Source of the DNA: Comamonadaceae bacterium G21597-S1
GTDB lineage: Bacteria > Pseudomonadota > Gammaproteobacteria > Burkholderiales > Burkholderiaceae_C
DNA: 64,000 bases
Direction: 5' to 3'
NCBI GenBank assembly: GCA_027214345.1
Contig: JAPWHR010000001.1
Location: forward strand, 372,001 to 436,000
The notes beneath the pieces were generated by a model. The model had not been told where the DNA came from. It searched no databases and saw only the letters and a list, made by a program, of their open reading frames with translations. Positions 34,000-42,589 of the stretch are shown in pieces; within the stretch, counting starts at the first letter, position 1; each line of letters opens with the position of its first letter. A program made the translations under genes and the position numbers.

Positions 34000-34770
34000 A
34001 TGCCGACCGACATGCTGAAAACTCCGTCGATGCGCCTGGACGGCAAGACCGCGCTGGTCACCGGCGCGGGCCGTGGCATTGGCCTGGCGGCGGCGCATGC
34101 GCTGGCGCAAGCCGGTGCCAGCGTGATGCTGGCTGCGCGCAGCGCACACGAGATCGAGGCCGCCTGCGGCGACATCGCGGCCGAAGGCGCGCAGGCTTCG
34201 GCTGGCACTCTGGACGTGACGGACTCCGCAGCGGTGACAGCCTTCGTCGCACAGCATGGTCCGTTCGACGTCCTGGTCAACAACGCCGGCACCAACCGGC
34301 CTTCGCTGATCACCGACATGCAGGACGCCGACTACGACGCGGTGATGGACCTCAATGTCAAGGCCACGATGTTCGTGACCCGCGAGGTCGCGCGCGGCCT
34401 GATCGCGGCCGGCAGGCCCGGCTCCATCATCACCATCTCCAGCCAGATGGGCCATGTCGGCGGACCCAAACGCGCGCTGTATTGCGCCACCAAACACGCG
34501 GTTGAGGGCATGACCAAGGCGCTGGCCTGGGAACTGGGCCCGCACCGCATCCGCACCAACACCATCTGCCCGACCTTCATCGAGACCGCGATGACGGAAA
34601 AGATGTTCGCCGACCCGGCCTTTCGCAGCTATGTCGAATCGCGCATCGCGTTGGGCCGGCTCGGGCGGCTCGAAGACATCATGGGCGCAGTCGTGTTTCT
34701 GGCGAGCGATGCGGCAGCCCTGGTCACCGGCTCGGCGTTGATGGTCGACGGCGGCTGGACAGCAGCCTGA
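34000..34770 (+). CDS. Short-chain dehydrogenase/reductase, classical type
   Basis: 256 residues. TGAGRGIG cofactor motif (~residues 21-28), NNAG, catalytic Ser in TISSQMG, Tyr and Lys in ALYCATK, and the C-terminal TGSALMVDGGWT tail. Acidic or basic residues after beta-2 (AARS) leave NAD versus NADP open. It starts nine bases after the NTF2 gene. It resembles sugar/polyol dehydrogenases of the gluconate 5-dehydrogenase and 3-oxoacyl reductase broad group. It likely oxidises or reduces a hydroxyl of the imported compound. Confidence 0.9.
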   Translation: MPTDMLKTPSMRLDGKTALVTGAGRGIGLAAAHALAQAGASVMLAARSAHEIEAACGDIAAEGAQASAGTLDVTDSAAVTAFVAQHGPFDVLVNNAGTNRPSLITDMQDADYDAVMDLNVKATMFVTREVARGLIAAGRPGSIITISSQMGHVGGPKRALYCATKHAVEGMTKALAWELGPHRIRTNTICPTFIETAMTEKMFADPAFRSYVESRIALGRLGRLEDIMGAVVFLASDAAALVTGSALMVDGGWTAA

Positions 34771-34787
34771 ACCGGGCGGATACAGCC

Positions 34788-35810
34788 ATGGCATCGGTCA
34801 CCTCCCTCGACGTCGCACGGTTGGCCCAGGTCTCGCAGTCGGCCGTGAGCCGCACTTTCACGCCCGGCGCCAGCGTGTCGGACGCGACCCGCGTCAAGGT
34901 CGAGGAGGCGGCGCGCAAGCTCGGCTACCGGCCCAATGCCATCGCGCGCACGTTGATCACGCGGCGCAGCCGCATCATCGGCGTCGTGATGTCCTACCTG
35001 GAGAACCAGTTCTACCCGGTGGTGCTGGAAAAACTCTCGCAGCGCCTGCAGCGTGACGGGTACCACGTGTTGCTGTTCATCACCGACTCCCGGCAGACCG
35101 ATGCCGTGCTGGCCGAAATCCTGCAATACCAGGTCGACGGCATGGTGATGGCATCCACGTCGATGTCCAGTGCGCTGGCGCTGCGATGCGAGGAAGCCGG
35201 CATTCCGGTCGTCCTGTTCAACCGCGTCAGCGCCGGCAGCGAGAACACCAGTTCAGTCACCACCGACAACTACCAGGGCGGCCTTCTGGTCGGGCAATAC
35301 CTGGCCCGCACCGGCCACCGCCGTGTCGCCTACATCGCCGGCCTGGAAGACACCTCGACCAACCAGCAGCGCGAACGCGGCCTGCGCGACGGCCTGGCCG
35401 AGTCCGGCCAGAAGGTCTTCACCCGCGCGGTCGGCAACTACGACTTCGAGGATGCCAAGGCCGCGGCCCGCAGCCTTTTTGCCGTCAAGGCCGCACAACG
35501 CCCGGACGCGGTGTTCGTCGCCAACGACCACATGGCCATTGCCGTCATGGATACCTTGCGCATCGAACTCGGTTTGCGGATTCCGCAGGACGTCAGCGTG
35601 GTCGGTTTCGACGACGTCAAGCAGGCGTCCTGGGGCTCGTACCAACTCAGTTCCGTGGTGCAGGATGCCGACGCGATGATCGAGGCCACCGCCGGCCTGC
35701 TGATGGAAGAAATGGACGGCGCCAACCAGAATCGCGCCGTCGTGCTGCCGACCCGGCTGGTGCTGCGTGCATCGAGTGCGCCGCGCACCCCCACGAAAGA
35801 CCGCAAATGA
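34788..35810 (+). CDS. LacI-family transcriptional regulator 1
   Basis: 340 residues. HTH: SLDVARLAQVSQSAVSRTF, hinge helix NAIARTLITRRS, then a periplasmic-binding-like effector domain (VVMSYLENQFYPVVLEKLS onward) ending with VVGFDDVKQASW. The recognition helix VSQSAVSR is the same as in regulator 2 (42590-43627). It is encoded inside the operon it probably controls, 17 bases after the SDR gene, and its stop overlaps the next ATG (ATGA). Confidence 0.93.
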   Translation: MASVTSLDVARLAQVSQSAVSRTFTPGASVSDATRVKVEEAARKLGYRPNAIARTLITRRSRIIGVVMSYLENQFYPVVLEKLSQRLQRDGYHVLLFITDSRQTDAVLAEILQYQVDGMVMASTSMSSALALRCEEAGIPVVLFNRVSAGSENTSSVTTDNYQGGLLVGQYLARTGHRRVAYIAGLEDTSTNQQRERGLRDGLAESGQKVFTRAVGNYDFEDAKAAARSLFAVKAAQRPDAVFVANDHMAIAVMDTLRIELGLRIPQDVSVVGFDDVKQASWGSYQLSSVVQDADAMIEATAGLLMEEMDGANQNRAVVLPTRLVLRASSAPRTPTKDRK

Positions 35811-36817
35811 CATCGACTCCTCCCACGACGGCAACACGCGCACCGGCATCGGCCATGCGCGGCTTCGATGCCGAATTCCGCGACCTCGACCATTACATCC
35901 GCGTCATTACCGACCGGATATGGGAGGGTGGGCGCATCGACGACATCCGCCTGTATTACAGCGATCCGTGCATCGTCGATACGCCGGCAGGCGTCAGCAC
36001 GACGGTCCAGTCCGTCATCGACGGCACGCGCGCCACGCTGGCGATGTTCCCGGATCGGCGGCTGCTGGCCGAAGACATCATCCAGTCGGGCGACGACACG
36101 GGCGGCTTCCTCAGTTCGCACCGCATCATTTCGACGATGACGCACCGCGGCGACGGCGTATTCGGCGAGGCAAGCGGCCGACGCGTCCATGCTCGAACCA
36201 TTGCTGACTGCGTATGCAAAAACAACCGCATCGTGCACGAATGGCTGGTGCGTGACCAGGGCGCGATCGCGCTGCAGATCGGCGTGCCGCCGCGGCAACT
36301 GGCACAAGCCTGGCTGGACCAGCGCGGTGACTGGAACAAGCCGGTCGCCGGGCCGGCGCCCGCGGGGTATCGTTCCTTCGTCGACCCGCATCCGGCCGCG
36401 CAGGCTTATGCGCAGGCCATCGAGGCGGTCGCGCGTGGTGGGCCACTGGCGACCCGCCTGTACGACGAAGCCGTGCACCATATCGGCCCGTGCGAGACCA
36501 CGCGGTACGGCCATGCCGAGGTGGCCGCCTATTGGCTGTCGCTGTTTTTTGCATTCGAAGTCACCCAGTTCGATGTCGAACATCTGGTGCTGAACCAGGG
36601 CTGCGGCCGACCCGACCGGGTGGCGCTGCGCTGGCGCGCCCAGGCCCGGCACACGAACCGCGGCGCGGCCGATGGCATGTTCGGTGCCGCCAGCGGCAAC
36701 AGCGTCGAGATCATGGGCATCAACCACGTGGAACTGGTGCATGGCAAGGTGCTGCGCGAATGGGCACTGATCGACGAGGTCGCGTTGTGGATGCAGGTCC
36801 TGCGCGTTCAGGCCTGA
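35807..36817 (+). CDS. Two-domain NTF2/SnoaL-like protein, divergent type
   Basis: 336 residues. The first NTF2-like domain runs ~25-160 (LDHYIRVITDRIWEGGRIDDIRLYYSD opens it; RIVHEWLVRD ends it) and the second ~185-333, ending GKVLREWALIDEVALW. It is less like the 30775 and 41558 proteins than they are to each other. The ATG overlaps the LacI stop (ATGA), so it is translationally coupled to the regulator and probably needed early in the pathway. Enzymatic role unknown. Confidence 0.78.
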   Translation: MTSTPPTTATRAPASAMRGFDAEFRDLDHYIRVITDRIWEGGRIDDIRLYYSDPCIVDTPAGVSTTVQSVIDGTRATLAMFPDRRLLAEDIIQSGDDTGGFLSSHRIISTMTHRGDGVFGEASGRRVHARTIADCVCKNNRIVHEWLVRDQGAIALQIGVPPRQLAQAWLDQRGDWNKPVAGPAPAGYRSFVDPHPAAQAYAQAIEAVARGGPLATRLYDEAVHHIGPCETTRYGHAEVAAYWLSLFFAFEVTQFDVEHLVLNQGCGRPDRVALRWRAQARHTNRGAADGMFGAASGNSVEIMGINHVELVHGKVLREWALIDEVALWMQVLRVQA

Positions 36818-36849
36818 GTGGCCGCAACCCATAGACGGAAACACACACC

Positions 36850-37926
36850 ATGGCCCGCATACAACTCAAGAACATCGTCAAGACCTGGGGCGATGCCGTC
36901 GGCGTCAAGCGCATGTCGCTGGACATCGCCGACGGCGAATTCCTGGTGCTGCTCGGGCCGTCGGGGTGTGGCAAGACCACGACCATGCGCATGGTCGCCG
37001 GCCTGGAGGACCCGACCGAAGGCGAGATCTGGGTTGGCGATCGCTGCGTCAACACGCTAGAGCCCAAGGATCGCGACGTGGCCATGGTGTTCCAGAGCTA
37101 CGGCCTGTATCCGAACATGACGGTGTACGAGAACATCAGCTTTCCGCTGCGTATCCGCGGCACGCCGAAGGCCGACATTCACCCGGCGGTGATGAAGGCT
37201 TCTGGCAAGGTCGAACTCGACGACTTCCTGCAGCGCCGGCCCAAGGAACTCTCCGGCGGCCAGCGTCAGCGCGTGGCGCTGGCACGGGCCATCGTGCGCG
37301 AACCCAAGGTGTTCCTGATGGACGAGCCCTTGTCCAACCTCGATGCCAAGTTGCGCGTGAGCATGCGCGCCCACATCAAGCACCTGCACCACGAACTGGG
37401 CGTGACCACCATCTACGTCACGCATGACCAGGTCGAGGCGATGACGCTCGCCGACCGGGTGGTGGTGATGAGCAAGGCCGAGATCCAGCAGGTCGGCACG
37501 CCGGAGCAGATCTACAACGATCCGAACAACCTGTTTGTCGCCGGCTTCATCGGGTCGCCGGCGATGAACCTGGTCAGCGGTTCGCTCAAGGATGGCGTGT
37601 TCGACGCCAAGGGCAAGACCTATTCGGTACACGTGGCCGGGCTGGGCAACTTCACGCAGACCGACGTGGTGCTGGGCATGCGCGCCGAGGACCTGCGCGT
37701 CACTGCCGACGGCGACGCGCAGGTCGAAGGCGAGGTGTTCTCCTTCGAACTGCTGGGGGACTCGACGACCGTGACCATCAAAGTCGCGGACACGTTCATC
37801 ACGGCAAAGGCCGACAAGGAGTTTCGCTGCCGCATGGGCGAGCGTGTCGGTTTCGCGGTACCGACCGAGCGGTGCTACTTGTTCGACGGCCAGACGCAGA
37901 ACCGGATGCGTCTGGACCCTGCGTAA
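36850..37926 (+). CDS. CUT1 sugar ABC transporter ATP-binding protein (UgpC/MsmK type), system 1
   Basis: 358 residues. Walker A GPSGCGKTT, signature LSGGQRQR, Walker B VFLMDEPLSNLD, switch THDQVEA, and C-terminal TOBE domain (VLGMRAEDLRV and after). The C-terminus lacks obvious MalT- or enzyme-IIA-binding features that could be judged from sequence. It starts 32 bases after the NTF2 gene and precedes the receptor gene of the same system. Confidence 0.95.
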   Translation: MARIQLKNIVKTWGDAVGVKRMSLDIADGEFLVLLGPSGCGKTTTMRMVAGLEDPTEGEIWVGDRCVNTLEPKDRDVAMVFQSYGLYPNMTVYENISFPLRIRGTPKADIHPAVMKASGKVELDDFLQRRPKELSGGQRQRVALARAIVREPKVFLMDEPLSNLDAKLRVSMRAHIKHLHHELGVTTIYVTHDQVEAMTLADRVVVMSKAEIQQVGTPEQIYNDPNNLFVAGFIGSPAMNLVSGSLKDGVFDAKGKTYSVHVAGLGNFTQTDVVLGMRAEDLRVTADGDAQVEGEVFSFELLGDSTTVTIKVADTFITAKADKEFRCRMGERVGFAVPTERCYLFDGQTQNRMRLDPA

Positions 37927-37968
37927 TGGCCGGCCCATTCTTGACAGTTTTTTTCCAGGAGATTCGAC

Positions 37969-39228
37969 ATGCATATTGATCTGAAACTTCCCCGCCGCAC
38001 CCTGGTGGCCATCGCCGCCGCCCTGGTCTTGCCAGGGGCCGCATTCGCCAAGTGTGGCGACATCAAGGGCAAGGGCGACATCACCATCGTGGCGCCGGCA
38101 TTCCCTTCGACGCAACACATGGCCAAGGAAATGGAGTCCTGCAGCTGGGACGGGCTGAAGGTGACCGTCAAGGTCACACCGGACGCCCGTGTCGAGACTG
38201 AGCGGGCTTTCGCCTCGGACGGCAAGTCCGCCTTCGACGCCGCCATCATCTCGGGTGGCGTGTATTCCAGCCTGGCCTCCAAGGGTCAGGTGCAGCCGAT
38301 CACGGACCTGGTCGCCAAATACAAGGCCAGGTACAAGCTCGAGGACGGCATGCTGGTCAAGTCGAATGGCCAGGTCATGGCGGTGGCGTTCCAGCAAAAT
38401 GCGCAGAACCTGTTCTACCGCAAGGACGTTTTCGACAAGCTGGGCCTGAAGGTCCCGACCACCTACGACGAGATGCTGCAGGCGGCCGCCGTGATCAAAG
38501 CCAAGGATCCGGCCATCGACTTCCCGATTGCCCAGACCTTTGCCAAGGGATGGGACATCGGGGCCGAGTTCATCAACATCTACATCGGATTCGGCGGCCA
38601 GCTGTTCAAGCCGGGCAGCGCGCAACCGGCCTTCAACAGCGAGGCCGGCGTCAAGACGATCGAGCTGATGAAGTCCATGTCCAAGTTCATGACGCCGAAC
38701 TTCCTGGCGTCGAATTCGGACGATGTAATGAACCAGTTCCAGCAGGGCAAGGCCGCCATGGGCGTGTTGTGGGCCAGCCGTGCGGCGCGTATGGACGATC
38801 CCGCGGCATCGAAGATCGTCGGCAAGATGGAGTTCGCCGCGGCGCCGGCCGCGATGCCGGGCGGCAAGAGCGCAACCCATCTGTGGTGGGATGGCGTGGC
38901 CTTGCCCAAGAATATCGCCGGCGACCGTGACGTCGTGTTCCAGGTGCTGATGGATGCGCTTGACGATGAGTCCACCGCGGCCGGCAACGACCTGACGATC
39001 TGGGTGCGCTCGTCCTACAAGCCGACCCGCTTCGGTACCGGCGTGACGCTGTCGGCCAAGGCCGGTGCGCCGATCTGGCCGTCCGAGCCCTACCTGGGGC
39101 TGGCGCATGGCGAACTCGGCAAGCTGGTGCCCGAGGCGCTGGGCGGGACGATGACGCCGAAGCAGGCGCTCGACGCCGCTGCCGAGAATTACGTCAAGGC
39201 CGCGACCGAAAAAGGTTTCATCAAGTAA
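37969..39228 (+). CDS. CUT1 sugar ABC transporter substrate-binding protein, system 1
   Basis: 419 residues; signal peptide (LPRRTLVAIAAALVLPGAAFA) then an extracellular solute-binding family 1 fold: KGKGDITIVAPAF, NAQNLFYRKDVFDKLGLKVPTTYDE and MGVLWASRAARMDD. SD AGGAG precedes the ATG. No sugar-specific residues could be assigned. A position after the ATPase and before the two permeases is normal for CUT1 systems. Confidence 0.93.
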   Translation: MHIDLKLPRRTLVAIAAALVLPGAAFAKCGDIKGKGDITIVAPAFPSTQHMAKEMESCSWDGLKVTVKVTPDARVETERAFASDGKSAFDAAIISGGVYSSLASKGQVQPITDLVAKYKARYKLEDGMLVKSNGQVMAVAFQQNAQNLFYRKDVFDKLGLKVPTTYDEMLQAAAVIKAKDPAIDFPIAQTFAKGWDIGAEFINIYIGFGGQLFKPGSAQPAFNSEAGVKTIELMKSMSKFMTPNFLASNSDDVMNQFQQGKAAMGVLWASRAARMDDPAASKIVGKMEFAAAPAAMPGGKSATHLWWDGVALPKNIAGDRDVVFQVLMDALDDESTAAGNDLTIWVRSSYKPTRFGTGVTLSAKAGAPIWPSEPYLGLAHGELGKLVPEALGGTMTPKQALDAAAENYVKAATEKGFIK

Positions 39229-39327
39229 ACCAGGCCCGATGGCACCCGGTGGTCGGCGCCGAGCGTCGACCCCGGGGCCGACCTGGGCCGGCGCATGCGC
39301 CGGCCCGTCCCTCACCGGGAGTCCGAG

Positions 39328-40356
39328 ATGAAAACACGATCTTTCCTCCAGTTCGTCGGTCCGTCGGTGGCGATGATGGTGTTGCTGCTGGCGATACCGA
39401 TGGCCACGACCTTCTACCTGTCGGTGCGCAATTGCGCGCTGGAGATGGAGATGGTCACGGTCGAGGAGTCCACGCCGTTCGGGAAGAAGGAAACCGTCAC
39501 CCAGCGTGCCAGGATGGGGCCGGACGGACGCGCCTTGCAGACCTGTGAATTCGTCGGCCTGGACTACTACCGCAAGGTGCTGGGCCTGGACGCGTCGCAG
39601 GACGCCGCCACGGCGGCGCAACCGCCGGACGCCGGCGGCGCCCCTGCGGCCGCGGCCGGCGACGCCGCCGACAACGAGTTCCTGGGCGCGCTCACGTTCA
39701 CGATGATCTACACCTTCACGACGCTGCCGTTCGTGCTGGTGATCGGTTTCCTGCTGGCACTGGGTGTCAACAACGTGACGACCCGGCTCAGGGGCATGTT
39801 CATCACGGCGTCCCTGCTGCCGTTCATCATCACGCCGGTGGTCGCCGCGTTGTCCATCAAGTGGCTGTTCCGCGACAACGGACTGGTGCCTTATTTGTTG
39901 TCGAACTTCGGCATCGAGGTGTTCTGGATGGCGCAGGCCTGGTCGGCGCGTCTGCTGATCATCGTCTACGGCATCTGGCACGTGGTGCCGTTTGCATTCA
40001 TCGTCCTGTACGCCGGACTGCAGTCGGTGCCGCAGGATGCGCTGGAGGCCGCGACCATCGACGGCGCCACGCGCTGGCAGAAGCTGCGTTACGTGACGGT
40101 GCCGCACCTGATGCCGCTGATCGTGTTCATCACGCTGATCCACCTGATGGACGCCTACCGGGTGTTCGAGCCGGTGATCGTGCTGACGCAGGGTGCGTTC
40201 ACGACCAGCGTGCAATACCTGACGTACCACATCCTGCTGCTGGAGAACAACCCGTACAAGGCCAGTGCCGCCGCGGTGTTGACGCTGGCCGGCATCGTCG
40301 TGTTGCTGATCCCGTTGCTGGTGCGCACCTGGCGCGAGCAAAAAGGAGGTGTGTGA
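39328..40356 (+). CDS. CUT1 sugar ABC transporter permease, MalF-like, system 1
   Basis: 342 residues, six core helices. Between helix 1 (FVGPSVAMMVLLLAIPMATTFYL) and helix 2 is an unusually long periplasmic insertion (about residues 30-120) with a Cys-containing segment and an Ala/Pro-rich linker. The coupling loop is DALEAATIDGATRWQK. ATG 39328 follows GGGAG; the earlier in-frame start at 39295 has none. The stop overlaps the next gene (TGATG). Confidence 0.93.
   Translation: MKTRSFLQFVGPSVAMMVLLLAIPMATTFYLSVRNCALEMEMVTVEESTPFGKKETVTQRARMGPDGRALQTCEFVGLDYYRKVLGLDASQDAATAAQPPDAGGAPAAAAGDAADNEFLGALTFTMIYTFTTLPFVLVIGFLLALGVNNVTTRLRGMFITASLLPFIITPVVAALSIKWLFRDNGLVPYLLSNFGIEVFWMAQAWSARLLIIVYGIWHVVPFAFIVLYAGLQSVPQDALEAATIDGATRWQKLRYVTVPHLMPLIVFITLIHLMDAYRVFEPVIVLTQGAFTTSVQYLTYHILLLENNPYKASAAAVLTLAGIVVLLIPLLVRTWREQKGGV
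40343..40350 (+). promoter_or_regulatory. Strong Shine-Dalgarno before the MalG-like permease
   Basis: AAGGAGGT within the end of the MalF-like gene, five bases before ATG 40356 and eight before ATG 40359. It supports re-initiation at this junction and limits the start to one of the two adjacent ATG codons. Confidence 0.8.
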
Positions 40357-41189
40357 TGATGGCCAAGCGCAGTCTTCCGCTGTCGTTCCTGGTGTATGGT
40401 GGCCTGGTGTTCTGGCTCGTCATCGCCTCGCTGCCGGTGGTGTGGACGGCCATCATCTCGTTCCGGCAATACGTGGACGCGTTCTCGTCGCCGATCAAGT
40501 GGGTGGCGCCGTTCACGTTCGAGAACTACACCCGGTTGTGGATCGACAAGGCGTTCTACCGCAACTTCCTCAACACGGCGCTGGTCACCGTGTTCACGGT
40601 GACGATCTCGCTGACCGTGGGTTGCCTGGCCGGATACGCGCTCTCGCGCTACCGTGGCGCGCTGGGCTTCTGGCTGCTGCTGGTGGCGCTGGTGTTCCGG
40701 GCCATTCCGCATTCGAGCCTGCTGCCGTCCTTCTTCACGATCTTCGACGCGCTGGGTATCCGCAACACGTACTTCACGTTGATCTTCGTGCTGGTGGCGA
40801 TCAACCAGCCGTTCACGATCTGGATGCTGCGTTCGTTCTTCGTCAACATTCCGAACGAACTCGACGAAGCCGCACTGGTCGATGGCTGCACCCGGTTCCA
40901 GGCATTCCGCCGCGTCATCATCCCGGTGATGTGGCCCGGTGTCGTGACCACCGGCCTGTTCAGCTTCCTGCTCGCCTACAACGACTTCCTGCTCAGTTCG
41001 GCGCTGACCAACGGCGACAAGATGACGATGCCGGCGGCCATTGCCAACGCCATCACGGCCGAGACCGAGGCTTTCCTGATGCAGGGCGTGGCCGGCGCGG
41101 TGAGCATCACGATACCGCTGATCGTCCTGGTCGTGGTGTTCCAGAAACAGATCGTCGGCGGCCTGACGCAAGGCGCCGTCAAGGGTTGA
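40356..41189 (+). CDS. CUT1 sugar ABC transporter permease, MalG-like, system 1
   Basis: 277 residues, six helices beginning LSFLVYGGLVFWLVIASLPVV. EAA coupling loop ELDEAALVDGCTRFQAFRRV; C-terminal FQKQIVGGLTQGAVKG is the standard MalG-type ending. It begins at the ATGATG pair 40356/40359 after a strong SD. Last transporter gene of system 1; a 368-base repeat-rich gap separates it from the next NTF2 gene. Confidence 0.95.
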   Translation: MMAKRSLPLSFLVYGGLVFWLVIASLPVVWTAIISFRQYVDAFSSPIKWVAPFTFENYTRLWIDKAFYRNFLNTALVTVFTVTISLTVGCLAGYALSRYRGALGFWLLLVALVFRAIPHSSLLPSFFTIFDALGIRNTYFTLIFVLVAINQPFTIWMLRSFFVNIPNELDEAALVDGCTRFQAFRRVIIPVMWPGVVTTGLFSFLLAYNDFLLSSALTNGDKMTMPAAIANAITAETEAFLMQGVAGAVSITIPLIVLVVVFQKQIVGGLTQGAVKG

Positions 41190-41194
41190 GATGA

Positions 41195-41557
41195 AGGACG
41201 CCCCCCGTCTGTCCGGCTTCACTTCGTGTAAGCCGGCCGAACCCCCCACTGGGGGGCGGGCCCGCCGCTTCGGAGCGGCCGGGCGCGGCGGGCCATGGAT
41301 GCAGGACGCCCCCCGTCTGTCCGGTCGCACTGCGTGGCGACCGGCCGAGTCGTGGCGCTGCCAGAGGCAGGCGCCCCTTCGGCCCGTCCAAACCTGCGCA
41401 GGCCGGCTTGGAGCCGCTGGCCTCAGCCCCTCTGGGGGGCGCCCCCTACGGCCTGGCAAAGCCAGTTCCGTGGGGGCCTGGGCTGGCCTGCTCCGCGGCC
41501 GCTTGACCTTTCATGCCCAGTGGGCGGCCCGCTGCGCCGTCGAGAACTGACATCCGA
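41195..41557. repeat. Repeat-rich gap with two covarying hairpin units
   Basis: The 368-base gap 41190-41557 has no credible gene. The 22-base block AGGACGCC...GTCTGTCCGG occurs at 41195-41216 and 41303-41324. Each copy runs into a hairpin of the same shape but different stem: CCGGCTT/AAGCCGG with inner CAC-TTC-GTG (41213-41236), and CCGGTCG/CGACCGG with inner CAC-TGC-GTG (41321-41344). A C6-ACT-G6 hairpin stands at 41242-41256, and GC-rich inverted stretches continue to about 41540. It lies inside an otherwise continuous operon between the MalG-like gene and an NTF2 gene. Confidence 0.8.
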
Positions 41558-42580
41558 ATGACACCAGACATCCACAACCGCAACAAGGCGACGCTCGCGC
41601 CGCTGCGCCAGGCCTTGTACGACTACCAGCCCGATGCCGTGCACGCTGCGCTGTCGGCGGTTTTTGCCCCTGATGCCATCGTGCACCTGGCAACACCCTA
41701 CGACGACCTGGACGGACCGACGGGTCTGTACCGGGAGGTGTTCGAACCGCTGCAACGCGCCATTCCCGACCTCGAGCGGCGCGACACCATCGTCATGGCA
41801 GGTCCCGGCGCCGTGGACGGCGACTGGGTCGGTTGCTGCGGCTACTACACCGGCACGTTCTTGCGGCCCTGGATGGACATTCCACCGACCGGCCACCAGG
41901 TGTCGCTGCGCTTCCACGAGTTCTACCGCATGGATGGCGGCCGGGCCGTCGAGATGCAGGCCTTGTGGGACATCCCCGAGCTGATGCTGCAGGCGCGGGC
42001 CTGGCCTATGGTGCCCAGCCTGGGCCGTGAGTGGCACGTGCCCGGCCCGGCGACGCAGGACGGGCTGGTGCAGGGCCCGTACGACGAGGCGCACGCGCTG
42101 CGCAGCCGCCAGCTGGTGCAGGACATGCTGGCCGGCCTGGCGAAGTTCGCCACCGGCGGGGTCGCCGCGATGGAACTGGAGAATTTCTGGCATCCGCGTT
42201 TCAGCTGGTACGGCCCCACGGGCATCGGTACTGGTCGCGGCATCGCGGGGTTCCGCAATTGGCACCAGATCCCTTTTCTCAATGGCATGCCGGATCGCCG
42301 GGGCACCGGCGGCAAGGGCAATTTCTTCGCCGACGGCGACTATGTCGGCTTCACCGCCTGGCCGGGCATGTCGGCAACGATCAGCGGCGACGGCTGGCTC
42401 GGCATCGCGCCGTCCAACCAGAAAATCACGATGCGCAGCCTGGACTTCTGGCGCTGCGAGAACGGCCTGATCCGCGAGAACTGGGTGCTGGTGGACCTGC
42501 TGCACGTGTACCGGCAGATCGGTGTCGACGTGCTGGCGCGCATGCGCGAGTTCAACAAGGCGCGCGGGCCGCTGGGCTGA
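41558..42580 (+). CDS. Two-domain NTF2/SnoaL-like protein (paralogue of 30775-31836)
   Basis: 340 residues, no signal peptide. Two NTF2-like domains (about 15-160 and 190-335). Blocks shared with the 30775 protein: DLERRDTIVM, WYGPTGIGTGRG, GDGWLGI, MRSLDFW and GLIRENWVLVDLLHVY. ATG 41558 lacks a strong SD and lies just behind the repeat-rich gap, so expression may depend on that region. It is the last gene of the rightward operon and ends nine bases from the convergent LacI regulator 2. Function unknown; kinship implies both paralogues act on related intermediates or form one complex. Confidence 0.8.
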   Translation: MTPDIHNRNKATLAPLRQALYDYQPDAVHAALSAVFAPDAIVHLATPYDDLDGPTGLYREVFEPLQRAIPDLERRDTIVMAGPGAVDGDWVGCCGYYTGTFLRPWMDIPPTGHQVSLRFHEFYRMDGGRAVEMQALWDIPELMLQARAWPMVPSLGREWHVPGPATQDGLVQGPYDEAHALRSRQLVQDMLAGLAKFATGGVAAMELENFWHPRFSWYGPTGIGTGRGIAGFRNWHQIPFLNGMPDRRGTGGKGNFFADGDYVGFTAWPGMSATISGDGWLGIAPSNQKITMRSLDFWRCENGLIRENWVLVDLLHVYRQIGVDVLARMREFNKARGPLG

Positions 42581-42589
42581 CGCCGGCTG

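Noticed and set aside
36203-36220. GTATGCAAA half-operator inside the 35807 NTF2 gene
   Set aside because: Only the right half matches and the place is mid-gene; probably chance.
33400-36561. 15-base identity (TTGCATTCGAAGTCA) at 33400 and 36547, resembling the left half of operator site C
   Set aside because: A 15-base match is expected by chance at about this rate in 64 kb; the right operator half is missing at both places and one copy is deep inside a coding region.
37057-40341. Very long minus-strand open frame (over 1000 codons)
   Set aside because: It lies fully antisense to the CUT1 transporter genes, is His/Gln/Arg-rich in the way of GC-rich shadow frames, and has no recognisable domain.
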